The position numbers and the translations under genes were made by a program. From Alphaproteobacteria bacterium (GTDB lineage Bacteria > Pseudomonadota > Alphaproteobacteria > Rs-D84), in assembly GCA_024402815.1 (NCBI GenBank), contig JAKSTB010000003.1, forward strand, positions 1 to 42,621: a DNA stretch of 42,621 bases. The letters are read 5' to 3'. Every line of letters starts with the position of its first letter. Position 1 is the first letter of the stretch. Of the stretch, positions 7,872 through 16,619 are shown in pieces. The notes under the pieces are model-generated. The model was not told the DNA's origin, made no database searches, and saw only the letters and a list, made by a program, of their open reading frames with translations.

Positions 7872-9413
7872 ATGGAAAATAATTACACTGTCTTAGCACG
7901 CAAATACCGCAGTCAAGATTTTGAATCCCTGATTGGTCAGGATGTATTGGTAAAGACATTAACGACCGCTATTAACACAGGTCGTATTGCACATGCATAT
8001 ATTTTTACAGGAATTCGTGGAACTGGGAAAACCAGTACTGCACGTATCTTGGCCAAAGCGTTAAATTGTTTATCATCTGATCACGCAACATCTAAACCAT
8101 GTGGCAAATGCGAAAATTGTTTGGCGATTGCTGCGGGGCAACATATTGATGTTATGGAAATCGATGCTGCATCTCATACAGGTGTGGATAATATGCGTGA
8201 AATTTTGGATGCTGCTTTATACCGTCCAACCAACGCACGTTACAAGGTTTATATTATCGACGAAGTTCACATGTTATCAACCAGTGCTTTTAATGCATTG
8301 TTGAAAACATTGGAAGAACCACCTGCACATGTTATTTTCATACTTGCCACCACAGAAATTAGAAAGGTTCCTGTTACAATTTTATCACGTTGCCAACGTT
8401 TCGATTTGGCACGTGTGCCGGTTGAAACTTTGAAAAAACATTTTGCGTGGATTGCAGAACAAGAAAAAATCGAATTAAGCGACGGCGCAAATGAATTATT
8501 GGCGCGCGCTGCGGATGGTTCTGTGCGTGATGGATTGTCTTTGTTGGATCAAGCTATCGCCCAAACAGGTGGACATGTTGATGAAGCATCTGTATTGGAT
8601 ATGTTAAAAAGAACAGATTGCGGAACAGTTGTTAATTTTATGCAAACTGTTTTGTCTGGGGATGTAAATGCTGCATTAAATAAATTGGATGAAATTTATA
8701 ATAACGGCGCAGATTTAACAATGTTGTTAAATGATATGATGGAATGGACCCATTGGGCAACACGTATGTATCCATCATTAAGATTACAGGATGCAACATC
8801 ATCACCATATACAGCTGACCAACGCGAAACAATCAAAAAGATAAATGAAAAAATTTCTTTGAATACCCTGTCCCGTATATGGCAGGTTATGATTGCATCT
8901 GTCCCTGAATTACAGGCATCCGGCAATCAAAAACAATGCTTTGATATGTTAATAGTTCGCTTGATGCATATTGCAGATATGCCGTCAATTCCTGAATTAT
9001 TAAAACAGCAAGATAAAGAAGTTGTTCAACAAAAACCTGCAGAACAACCTAAACCAGTGGTGGAAGAAAAAAAATTCATCGAAATAAAAACATCTGCTGA
9101 TTTGGCAAACGCACTGCAACAGGCACGCGAATTATTGTTGTATTCCTATTACAGTTCTAATCTGGAAATAGCTGAATTTACAGATGGTCATATAAAATAT
9201 TTTGACAGAAAAGACGATAAAGAATTTTCGAAAAAATTGGCAATTTGGTTAAAGGAAAAAACCGGCAAATTGTGGAATTTGGAAAAATTGGAACAATCTA
9301 CAAACCAAGAAACAATTTCAGAACATGCGAAATCAGAAATTACATCTGACCCCATGGTGGCAAGTGCCATGGATTTATTCAAAGATGCTGAAATTGTAAA
9401 CATATCTAAATAA
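7872..9413 (+). CDS. dnaX: DNA polymerase III subunit gamma/tau
   Basis: Clamp-loader ATPase of the replicative polymerase. The 513-aa protein has an AAA+ N-terminal domain with Walker A GIRGTGKT (47-54), a zinc-binding cysteine group (CGKCENC plus the preceding Cys66), DEVH Walker B (130-133) and the ILSRCQRF sensor region. The C-terminal part after about 370 is Lys/Glu-rich and divergent, as in other tau tails. The length fits a full tau; no obvious frameshift site for a short gamma form was identified. In many bacteria ybaB and recR follow dnaX. Here ybaB is about 13 kb away and pilin and OmpA genes follow instead, 27 nt downstream. Confidence 0.95.
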   Translation: MENNYTVLARKYRSQDFESLIGQDVLVKTLTTAINTGRIAHAYIFTGIRGTGKTSTARILAKALNCLSSDHATSKPCGKCENCLAIAAGQHIDVMEIDAASHTGVDNMREILDAALYRPTNARYKVYIIDEVHMLSTSAFNALLKTLEEPPAHVIFILATTEIRKVPVTILSRCQRFDLARVPVETLKKHFAWIAEQEKIELSDGANELLARAADGSVRDGLSLLDQAIAQTGGHVDEASVLDMLKRTDCGTVVNFMQTVLSGDVNAALNKLDEIYNNGADLTMLLNDMMEWTHWATRMYPSLRLQDATSSPYTADQRETIKKINEKISLNTLSRIWQVMIASVPELQASGNQKQCFDMLIVRLMHIADMPSIPELLKQQDKEVVQQKPAEQPKPVVEEKKFIEIKTSADLANALQQARELLLYSYYSSNLEIAEFTDGHIKYFDRKDDKEFSKKLAIWLKEKTGKLWNLEKLEQSTNQETISEHAKSEITSDPMVASAMDLFKDAEIVNISK

Positions 9414-9440
9414 AAAACATATAAAACCGAGGGGGCAAAC

Positions 9441-9896
9441 ATGAATCAACAATCAGGACGTTCTTTGATAGAAATACTTGGCGTATTAACAATTGGCGCT
9501 GTGATGATTGCGGCCGCGGTCAGTTTATATACATCAACAAATCAACGTCAACAACGCGTAATCGCTATGGAAAAAATCAAAGAAGTTGTAAAAAACACAA
9601 AAACTTTGATGGCCTATTCGGGCAATTATTCGGGATTATCTGTTGGTTATTTGGTAAATGCTGGCGCATTGTCCAGCGATAAACCACCTATTGGAACAGC
9701 GTGGGAAGTTGCGTCCCCAACCTCAACAACTGGTTTCAGTGTAAACATATCTGGATTGACCCAAGATGAATGCAAATTCATGAAAACAACAAAGGTAGAT
9801 TGGGCCGATTATCTGAAAGTGAACGAAGTAAGAGACGGTCCGTGCGATCAAAACTCTAACATAGTTGTGTTTATGATTGACGGGTGTGATCTTTAA
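9441..9896 (+). CDS. PilS-like type IV major pilin
   Basis: 151 aa. The very short leader MNQQSG is followed by RSLIEILGVLTIGAVMIAAA, a class III prepilin signal with Glu at mature position 5. The C-terminal part (SVNISGLTQDECKFMKT, then GPCDQNSNIVVFMIDGCDL) resembles the disulfide-loop region of the PilS/TcpA type IVb pilin group: a Cys after 'GL', a Trp and a late Cys before a hydrophobic strand. The length is in the family range. A strong GAGGGGG Shine-Dalgarno precedes it. It lies 27 nt after dnaX and its stop overlaps the next ATG, so it is probably co-transcribed with both. It is the likely major subunit of the pilus whose tip proteins would be the PilV-like proteins of the divergent operon. 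Confidence 0.75.
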   Translation: MNQQSGRSLIEILGVLTIGAVMIAAAVSLYTSTNQRQQRVIAMEKIKEVVKNTKTLMAYSGNYSGLSVGYLVNAGALSSDKPPIGTAWEVASPTSTTGFSVNISGLTQDECKFMKTTKVDWADYLKVNEVRDGPCDQNSNIVVFMIDGCDL

Positions 9897-10573
9897 TGAA
9901 ATCACATAAAATATTTTTATTATCTGTTTTATTTTTATGTGGATGTCTGCGATATCACAGTCCCGACCGCAATACATGGCTATCCTATCTTAACGGAGCC
10001 AGTTTTATGGACATGACCGAAACCGCCAAGACGGCAAAGTTACCTGTGTACATGGGACATGGTGGCAAGATAGTAACTGCAACAGGTGAATTATCACCAA
10101 ACATGCAATATGGCGATAAAAACAATGTCGATAATGCAATGCTGGTTAATTATATGTCCCAATTGGAATATGAATTGTATGACAGTTTAAGAAAACCAGG
10201 AATGTCCGTTCAACGTGCAGGAACAGATGTTTATATAATTCTGGTTCGCGACAGCATTATGGAATTAGATGTTGCTGATATTTCACCTGATGGCGCAGAT
10301 ACATTAAAGACAATTTCAAAAATCATAAATAAATATAATGCAACATTTATGGAAATCGCGGGGTATACTGATTCAATCCAGGATAAAAATGCGGCATATG
10401 CTTTGTCTATGGATATGGCGGAACGCGTTGGTGTGTTTTTTGCGCAAAACAAGGTTTCTACATCCCGTATGTTTATAGTTGGACGCGGATCGGCACGTCC
10501 AATCGCAGCACAAGATGACATGGGGCGTTTAACCAACAGACGTGTCGAAATAAGATTATCGCCCGCCCGATAA
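9896..10573 (+). CDS. OmpA-family outer-membrane lipoprotein
   Basis: 225 aa. A lipoprotein signal ends LFLCGC with Cys17 as the lipidation site. The C-terminal OmpA-like peptidoglycan-binding domain (about 112-223) contains EIAGYTDSI, an LSMDMAERVGVFF helix, SRMFIVGRGSARPIA and NRRVEI. The conserved Asp in 'GYTD' and Arg in 'NRRVEI' fit binding of diaminopimelate in peptidoglycan. It probably anchors outer membrane to the wall. The ATG shares its first base with the stop of the pilin gene, which suggests coupling. A link to the pilus, for instance as an outer-membrane or wall anchor, follows from position only. Confidence 0.85.
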   Translation: MKSHKIFLLSVLFLCGCLRYHSPDRNTWLSYLNGASFMDMTETAKTAKLPVYMGHGGKIVTATGELSPNMQYGDKNNVDNAMLVNYMSQLEYELYDSLRKPGMSVQRAGTDVYIILVRDSIMELDVADISPDGADTLKTISKIINKYNATFMEIAGYTDSIQDKNAAYALSMDMAERVGVFFAQNKVSTSRMFIVGRGSARPIAAQDDMGRLTNRRVEIRLSPAR

Positions 10574-10575
10574 TA

Positions 10576-10606
10576 TACGCATAAAAAAACTTTGCGTTTT
10601 TATATA
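10576..10606 (+). terminator. Weak terminator after the OmpA lipoprotein gene
   Basis: ACGCA and TGCGT form a short stem followed by a T-run. The stem is only 5 bp with a long A-rich loop. Its T-run overlaps the promoter of the next gene. Confidence 0.3.
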
Positions 10607-10620
10607 AACATTGCTATATT
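10592..10620 (+). promoter_or_regulatory. Promoter of the OmpH-like gene
   Basis: TTGCGT (10592-10597), a 17-nt spacer and TATATT (10615-10620), followed by an AAAGGAAG Shine-Dalgarno before the ATG at 10656. Confidence 0.6.
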
Positions 10621-10655
10621 CAAACCAGAGAGAAAACAAAACAAAGGAAGAAAAG

Positions 10656-11297
10656 ATGAACATAGAATTAAAAAAATATACAAAAATGGGTATTGTTGCA
10701 ACCGCGGTTGTGGTTGTTGCTTTGATTGGTGTATTTGTTATATCCAGCATGCGCAGTGAATCAAATCTGGCCACTGCATTGGAAAAAGTATCTACACAAA
10801 CAGCCAAAGCTTCTGATTTAAGCATTGCTGTTATCAACATGGATAAAATCCAATTAGATTCCAAAGCATTGCAAGATTTGCGTAAACAACGCACATCCTA
10901 TGAAGAAAAACTGAAAAACCGTTTGGAAAAAGAACAAAAAGCTATTGAAAAAGAAAAAGCAGATATCGAAAAATCTCAGGATGTTTTATCCCAAGAAGCT
11001 TTGCAACGTCGTGTTGTTGAATATCAACGTCGTGTCAGCAAATTGCAACGTGATTTGACTGAATCTGCCCAAGCAATAGAAGCATCTTATCAAAAGGCGT
11101 TAAATACATTGCAACAAAAACATCTGGACCCAGTTATCGAAGGTGTTATTGCCAAGAAAAAATTGTCTTTGGTAATTGATGGCCGTATGGCACGTGTTGG
11201 TGCAAATGTCAAAAATTTGGATATCACACCAGAGGTCGTAGAAGCCTTGAATAAAAAAGTATCCGGAATCAAAATGGAAAAACCAAAAGGTTTTTAA
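10656..11297 (+). CDS. OmpH/Skp-like membrane-anchored protein
   Basis: 213 aa from the ATG that follows an AAAGGAAG Shine-Dalgarno; a start 15 codons upstream would lie on the -10 element and is rejected. One transmembrane segment (about 11-31), then the OmpH pattern: a short strand (LSIAVINMDKIQLDSKAL), a long charged coiled coil (about 85-165) and the C-terminal strand region KKLSLVIDGRMARVG. Skp-type proteins hold unfolded outer-membrane proteins in the periplasm. This one has an uncleaved-looking anchor instead of a normal signal peptide, so it may act as a tethered chaperone. It is not next to bamA or lpxD here. Confidence 0.7.
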   Translation: MNIELKKYTKMGIVATAVVVVALIGVFVISSMRSESNLATALEKVSTQTAKASDLSIAVINMDKIQLDSKALQDLRKQRTSYEEKLKNRLEKEQKAIEKEKADIEKSQDVLSQEALQRRVVEYQRRVSKLQRDLTESAQAIEASYQKALNTLQQKHLDPVIEGVIAKKKLSLVIDGRMARVGANVKNLDITPEVVEALNKKVSGIKMEKPKGF

Positions 11298-11309
11298 TCT
11301 GGAAATCTT

Positions 11310-11347
11310 AAAAAAAACAACCGCCCAAATGGGCGGTTGTTTTTTTT
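11310..11347. terminator. Bidirectional terminator between OmpH-like gene and infB
   Basis: A 9-bp GC-rich stem (CAACCGCCC / GGGCGGTTG) with an AAAT loop is flanked by A8 and T8, so it can stop transcription from both converging genes. Confidence 0.9.
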
Positions 11348-11356
11348 ATCATTGTT

Positions 11357-13765
11357 TTATAATTGTGCTTTGACTTCTTGGATTTCGTAACATTCAACAC
11401 GATCTCCTTCTTTCAGATCGTTATATTTATCGAAACTCATACCGAATTCAACACCGACAGTTACTTCGCTGACTTCGTTTTTTTCGCGTCTTAATTCACC
11501 AATTTTGCCGTCATATATAACAACATTATTACGCAATAAACGAACATATGCCGATTTTTTAATCACACCCTCACTGACGCGACAACCGGCAACTTTGATA
11601 CCTTTGCCCACAGTGAACAATGCAATAACATCTGCATATCCAATAAAGTTTTCGTGTTTTTCAGGCGCCAATTTACCGGACAATATTTCTTTGATTTCAT
11701 CAGTGATACGGTAAACAACACTGTGATAACGAATATCAACCCCATTGTTGCGTGCCATATCACGCACAGTTGAATCTGCACGAACATTGAACGCAATTAT
11801 GACTGCGCCAGATGCAGTCGCCAATCTGATATCGCCTTCGGTAATTTGACCTACACCCGCGGACAATAATTCAACACCTGCTTTGTCTGAATTAAATCCA
11901 TGCAACATGTCAGAGATTGCTTCCACAGAACCTTGCACGTCTGCACGCAAAATAATTGGCAAAGTTAATTTCTTGGTTTCGTCGCGTTTTGCAAACAATT
12001 CTTCCAATGAAGAACGTTTAACAGCATTTGCTTTATCTTTCGCTTTTTGAACACGATAAGCGGCGACTTCACGTGTTTGGGCTTCTGTTTCCATAACGTG
12101 TAATTCATCACCTGCAGATGGCACAGTGTCCAATCCCAATACCATGGCTGGTTGTCCTGGTTTTACACTTTTAACACGAACACCGTTTGAATTTATCAAA
12201 CCACGAACGCGTCCAAATGTTTCACCCACCACAAACACATCACCAACAGACAAAGTTCCCTGTCTGATTAACACAGTTGCGACCGCACCCAAACCTTTTT
12301 CCATTTTGGCTTCGACAACATATGCAGATGCCAACATATCTGGGTCGGCCTTTAATTCCATAACTTCTGCTTGCAATAAAATGGCATCTTCCAATTTATC
12401 CAATCCCATTTTTGTCTTTGCAGAAATTTCAACGCATTGAACATCACCGCCCATTTCTTCAACTTGGACTTCCTGTTGCAACAGGTCTGTTTTAACGCGT
12501 TGTGGATCGGCTTCTGGTAAATCGCATTTGTTAATTGCGACAATGAAAGGAACCTTGGCCGCACGAATATGATTTATCGCTTCGATTGTTTGAGGCATAA
12601 TAGAATCATTTGCCGCGACAACCAAAACAACTATATCAGCCATTTGCGCACCACGTGCACGCATAGCAGTAAATGTTTCGTGTCCCGGAGTATCCAAGAA
12701 AGTTATCACCGCACCAGATTTTGTTTTAACTTCGTATGAAGAAATATGTTGTGTGATTCCACCCGCTTCACCTGCCACGACATTTGCGTTACGAAACGCA
12801 TCCAGCAAGGATGTTTTACCATGATCAACGTGTCCCACCACGGTTACCACAGGTGCACGAGGTTTCAAATTTTCTGGGTTTGGTTGTTGTTCCAAAATAT
12901 TGGCATAAGGTTTAACATCGACACGTTTAACCGTTGCACCAAATTCTGTTGCAATCAATTCTGCTGTATCTGCATCAATAGATTGGTTCTGGGATGCCAT
13001 CATTCCCATTTCCATCAATTTCTTGATAACATTACCGACCTTTTCTGCCATAGCAGCAGCCAAATCTTTGACTGTGATTGTATCAGACAATGTAACAACA
13101 TGTTCAACCTTTTGTGGTGCAGCAAACACAGCACGTGCCTTTTCACGAAAACGTTTCAGCGACGCTTCACTTCTTCTGCGATTTGCACCACGTAAACCGA
13201 TTTCATCATCGTCATCATCCCCACCACCGATAACAATATCATGGATGGAAATTTTGCCACCTTTCTTGAAATCTTTTTTGAATTTATTTTGGCGACCCGG
13301 GCGCATATCATCGTCATCATTATTATTGAATGAACGATTATTATGATTTTGGTTATTGACACCAGATTTTTTATTTTCATGTGTGTTTTCACGCACAGGA
13401 ACATTCATGACCTCTTCAGTCACTTGTGGTGTTTCTGGTTCGCTTTCGCGTTGAGCCAATTGTTCTTTGACCTGTTCATATTCGCGATTTTCGCGTTCGA
13501 TTTCGGCTTCACGTGCACGACGTTCTGCTTCTTCTTGCGCTTCGCGTTTTCTGCGTTCTTCGTCTTTTGCTTTAGCTGCAGCCAACACAGCACGCAATTT
13601 TTCATCGGCCGCATTATGTGCAGGTTCAACCTTTTTCGGTTCTTCACGCAGTTCATTATTTCCAGGTGTAACTATGCGACGACGGCGTTCAACAAAAACA
13701 GCATCGCCCTTTTTGCTTTGCACCGCGTCAATTGTTACAGATTTTCCAAGTGTTAATGTCGCCAT
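11357..13765 (-). CDS. infB: Translation initiation factor IF-2
   Basis: GTPase that brings initiator tRNA to the 30S subunit. The 802-aa protein has a long Arg/Glu-rich coiled N-terminal region (50-110), an Asn/Asp-rich linker, an IF2_N domain (about 228-285) and then the G domain with GHVDHGKT (311-318), DTPGHE and NKCD, followed by the IF2 domains II-IV. An AAAGGTT Shine-Dalgarno precedes the ATG. It lies 26 nt after nusA with no ylxR gene between, and a terminator follows directly, so rbfA and truB are not downstream as in the usual operon. Confidence 0.96.
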   Translation of the reverse strand: MATLTLGKSVTIDAVQSKKGDAVFVERRRRIVTPGNNELREEPKKVEPAHNAADEKLRAVLAAAKAKDEERRKREAQEEAERRAREAEIERENREYEQVKEQLAQRESEPETPQVTEEVMNVPVRENTHENKKSGVNNQNHNNRSFNNNDDDDMRPGRQNKFKKDFKKGGKISIHDIVIGGGDDDDDEIGLRGANRRRSEASLKRFREKARAVFAAPQKVEHVVTLSDTITVKDLAAAMAEKVGNVIKKLMEMGMMASQNQSIDADTAELIATEFGATVKRVDVKPYANILEQQPNPENLKPRAPVVTVVGHVDHGKTSLLDAFRNANVVAGEAGGITQHISSYEVKTKSGAVITFLDTPGHETFTAMRARGAQMADIVVLVVAANDSIMPQTIEAINHIRAAKVPFIVAINKCDLPEADPQRVKTDLLQQEVQVEEMGGDVQCVEISAKTKMGLDKLEDAILLQAEVMELKADPDMLASAYVVEAKMEKGLGAVATVLIRQGTLSVGDVFVVGETFGRVRGLINSNGVRVKSVKPGQPAMVLGLDTVPSAGDELHVMETEAQTREVAAYRVQKAKDKANAVKRSSLEELFAKRDETKKLTLPIILRADVQGSVEAISDMLHGFNSDKAGVELLSAGVGQITEGDIRLATASGAVIIAFNVRADSTVRDMARNNGVDIRYHSVVYRITDEIKEILSGKLAPEKHENFIGYADVIALFTVGKGIKVAGCRVSEGVIKKSAYVRLLRNNVVIYDGKIGELRREKNEVSEVTVGVEFGMSFDKYNDLKEGDRVECYEIQEVKAQL

Positions 13766-13791
13766 ATTTTAACCTTTGGTTAATTTATTTT

Positions 13792-15336
13792 TTACTCTTC
13801 ATCTGCATCAGGAACAATTCCATATGCCAATTCACGTGCCTTCATAATAATCTTGTTGGCCAAACGTTCAGACATATTATCTGCACCTAAAATATCGATT
13901 AATTCGTCAGATGCCAGATCCGCCAAATCAGATAAAGATTTGATATCTGCTTCTGTCAATTTCATAATGGTTTCGCGTTTGATGAAATCAGCTTTCAATA
14001 AATCATCGTTGATACCCATCTTGTGTCCATTATCGAAATAATCTTGTTCTTTCTTGGACAGATATGCCTTTGCACGATTTTGCAATTCTGTTACTAATTC
14101 TGCATTAAATCCTTCAATTGAATTCAATTCAGCAGGTTCAACATATGCAATTTCTTCGATTGTTCTGAAACCTTCTGTAATCAACAATTGAGCAATTGTT
14201 TCATCAACATCCAACGCAGAAGTGAACAATTCCGTCTTTTCTTTGAATTCTTTTGTACGATGTTCTTGTTCTTCGACTTCGTTCATAATTTCAATATTCC
14301 AATCTGTTAATTGTGAAGCCAAACGAACATTTTGTCCGCGACGGCCAATTGCTAAAGATTGTTGATCTTCGGAAACAACAACTGATGCCGTGTGTGTATC
14401 TTCATCAACAATAATCTTTGCAACCTTGGCAGGTTGCATCGCGTTAACAATGTACACAGCAGGATCTTCTGAATACAAAATAACATCGATTTTTTCACCG
14501 TGACATTCGTTAATCACAGGTTGAATACGTGTTCCTTTGATACCAACTGTCATACCAACCGCATCGATAGATGGATCTTGTGTTTCCACAGCGATTTTAG
14601 CATGGGATCCAGGTGCACGTGCCACAGATTTAATTTTAATAATGCCTTCGTAAATTTCAGGAACTTCCTGGGTAAACAATTTTTCCATAAACATATTGTG
14701 TGTTCTGGTCAATAAAATTTGTGGACTGGAATTAGAACGAACCACATCCAAAATCAAAGCGCGAACTGTATCGCCAACTGCCAAACGTTCATTTGGAATC
14801 AATTCAGTATTTTTGATATAACCTTCGGCTTTGCCGTTGATATCAACAAACACATTACCAAATTCGATACGTGTAACTTTACCGCTGACGATATCACCAA
14901 TATTGTCTTTGAATTCTTCATATTGACGGCCCTTTTCTGCTTCACGAACGCGTGCAGTCATGATTTGACGTGCAGTTTGAAATGCCATACGACCAAATTC
15001 TGGTTCTGGCAACATGTCTTCGACCACATCACCAACAGATGGGTTGGACGCATATTTTTTTGCCTTGTCCACAGTCAACATTGTATTTGGATTATATTCA
15101 TCGCCCATTGATTCAGGTGATTCAATAACATCAAATAAACGTTTCACATGAATTGCACCGTTTTTACGATCAATTTGTGCAACAATGTGAAATTCTTCAC
15201 CATATTTATGTTTTGCAATTTTTGCAATAGCTGATTCCAAAGATTCAATAACAATATCTTTGTCTATCATTTTTTCCTGGGCCAAAGAATCAATGGCCAA
15301 TAATAAATCCTGACGAGGCATAGATTCAAAAGACAT
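13792..15336 (-). CDS. nusA: Transcription termination/antitermination factor NusA
   Basis: 514 aa. The order is the NusA N-terminal RNA polymerase-binding domain (about 1-125), an S1 domain (about 130-200; IVSGKVTRIEFGNVFVDI), two KH domains (KH2 with AIGRRGQNVRLASQLT near 325-340) and two C-terminal helix-hairpin-helix repeats (from about 365). The AGGAGAAG Shine-Dalgarno is good. It is first in a nusA-infB operon; rimP, normally just upstream, is absent from the window. A strong hairpin lies in the leader. Confidence 0.96.
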   Translation of the reverse strand: MSFESMPRQDLLLAIDSLAQEKMIDKDIVIESLESAIAKIAKHKYGEEFHIVAQIDRKNGAIHVKRLFDVIESPESMGDEYNPNTMLTVDKAKKYASNPSVGDVVEDMLPEPEFGRMAFQTARQIMTARVREAEKGRQYEEFKDNIGDIVSGKVTRIEFGNVFVDINGKAEGYIKNTELIPNERLAVGDTVRALILDVVRSNSSPQILLTRTHNMFMEKLFTQEVPEIYEGIIKIKSVARAPGSHAKIAVETQDPSIDAVGMTVGIKGTRIQPVINECHGEKIDVILYSEDPAVYIVNAMQPAKVAKIIVDEDTHTASVVVSEDQQSLAIGRRGQNVRLASQLTDWNIEIMNEVEEQEHRTKEFKEKTELFTSALDVDETIAQLLITEGFRTIEEIAYVEPAELNSIEGFNAELVTELQNRAKAYLSKKEQDYFDNGHKMGINDDLLKADFIKRETIMKLTEADIKSLSDLADLASDELIDILGADNMSERLANKIIMKARELAYGIVPDADEE

Positions 15337-15373
15337 TTTGGCTTCTCCTTATATTTTATTGTCTTTTTTATTG

Positions 15374-15414
15374 AAAGAGCGGGGTTTTTCAACCCCGCCC
15401 TTAAAAACTCTTTT
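15374..15414 (-). promoter_or_regulatory. Hairpin in the nusA leader
   Basis: An 8-bp stem GCGGGGTT / AACCCCGC (15379-15386 with 15391-15398, 4-nt loop) lies about 40 nt before the nusA start. AAAGAG and CTCTTT on its outer sides can extend it. It sits between the promoter and the Shine-Dalgarno, so it could act as an attenuator, a stabiliser or an autoregulatory site. No long T-run follows on either strand. Confidence 0.5.
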
Positions 15415-15427
15415 AAGAACACACTGT

Positions 15428-15456
15428 ATTATTAACCCCGAATCGCGAAAAAGCAA
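15428..15456 (-). promoter_or_regulatory. Candidate promoter of nusA-infB
   Basis: The minus strand reads TTGCTT (15451-15456), 17 nt, AATAAT (15428-15433), upstream of the leader hairpin. Confidence 0.45.
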
Positions 15457-15521
15457 GCAAAAAATAACTTTTTATCAGCCAAAACAATAATCATACATGG
15501 GATATTTATCGTTATTGTTGC

Positions 15522-15550
15522 TTGACGGTTCGGGTTTTGGGCTTTATACT
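15522..15550 (+). promoter_or_regulatory. Strong promoter giving a leaderless lptF transcript
   Basis: TTGACG (15522-15527), a 17-nt spacer and TATACT (15545-15550). The ATG at 15558 follows after exactly 7 nt, where transcription would start, and there is no Shine-Dalgarno sequence. Confidence 0.75.
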
Positions 15551-15557
15551 TAAAATT

Positions 15558-16619
15558 ATGAGGATTATAAGCGGATATTTTAAAAAGCAATTATTGGCTA
15601 TTTTCATCATGTTATTGCTGATTTTGACGGGATTGGCGTGGATGATGCAAGTCATGGCCATGATGAAATTCCTGATTAATTACGGGGTCAATTTTTCAAG
15701 CTTTTTATATTTGTTGTCGTTAATGATCCCTTTCATAGTGTCAATCATAGTTCCTTTCGTTGCGTTTATCGCGACTATTTTTATTTATAATAAAATGATT
15801 TCTGAAAACGAAATAACTGTGATGATGGCATCGGGTTTATCCCCATGGCAAATCGCAAAACCTGCTATTAAATTGGCCGCCATTTTAACCGTATGCCATT
15901 TAATTTTGAATATTTGGATTGTCCCAGTGACCCAGGAAAAATTTTACAGCACCCAATGGAATCTGCGCTATGGTTTGGCACATTTGAAATTACAAGAATC
16001 TGCATTTACAAAACTGGCAAATGGTTTGGTGGTCTATGTTGATAATGTTTCAGGCAACGATTTAAACCAGGTTATGTTGTCCGATATGCGTAATAATAAA
16101 AATCAAATGCTGATTTTTGCAGAACGTGGCAAATTGGTATCTACAACGCATGGTTTATCAATCGCTACAACAAATGGCTCTTTGCAACTTCAGGGTAAAA
16201 ATGGATTCACAACAGGCACATTTGATACATTGGATATGGATTTAAATTTGGTTAAAAATGACGCGGATGTATCTTTCAGGGTTCGCAGAATATCCACATA
16301 TAACTTAATACGTGATGTTTTTTCCCAAGATAATGTTCGCCAACACCGTTTGACATTGGTTGAATTATGCACACGTTTAATAAATCCATTTATGAATTTA
16401 ATTTTGGTAATTATTTGCACTTTGATTTTATTAAAATCATCCTTGCTTCGCCGTCGTGCCAGTTTTGCACCGGCAATGGCGATATTGGCAATGGCAGGAA
16501 CGATGGCAACATATATGTCTGTATCAAATATGGTGGACAGCTTGACTGATTTTGGGTTGGTGGCAATTGGTGTATTTTTGTTGTTATTTGGCTTAATTGG
16601 TTTATTATTAAAAAAATGA
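15558..16619 (+). CDS. lptF: LPS export permease LptF
   Basis: Inner-membrane permease subunit (YjgP/YjgQ family) of the Lpt ABC exporter that extracts LPS from the inner membrane. 353 aa with membrane segments at about 15-35, 50-75 and 90-110, a periplasmic beta domain (about 130-255) and three C-terminal membrane segments (about 275-350). ENEITVMMASGLSPWQI is the family's coupling-helix region. The longer reading frame from a TTG at 15522 is rejected because it lies on the -35 box. It overlaps lptD by 4 nt (ATGA). The partner permease lptG, usually next to it, is missing here. Confidence 0.88.
   Translation: MRIISGYFKKQLLAIFIMLLLILTGLAWMMQVMAMMKFLINYGVNFSSFLYLLSLMIPFIVSIIVPFVAFIATIFIYNKMISENEITVMMASGLSPWQIAKPAIKLAAILTVCHLILNIWIVPVTQEKFYSTQWNLRYGLAHLKLQESAFTKLANGLVVYVDNVSGNDLNQVMLSDMRNNKNQMLIFAERGKLVSTTHGLSIATTNGSLQLQGKNGFTTGTFDTLDMDLNLVKNDADVSFRVRRISTYNLIRDVFSQDNVRQHRLTLVELCTRLINPFMNLILVIICTLILLKSSLLRRRASFAPAMAILAMAGTMATYMSVSNMVDSLTDFGLVAIGVFLLLFGLIGLLLKK

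Noticed and set aside
13023..13772. Long plus-strand reading frames opposite infB
   Set aside because: They arise from the repetitive Arg/Glu-rich codons of the IF-2 N-terminal region and have no start signals.
15522..15557. Longer LptF start at TTG
   Set aside because: It lies on the -35 and -10 boxes and adds residues not typical of the family.
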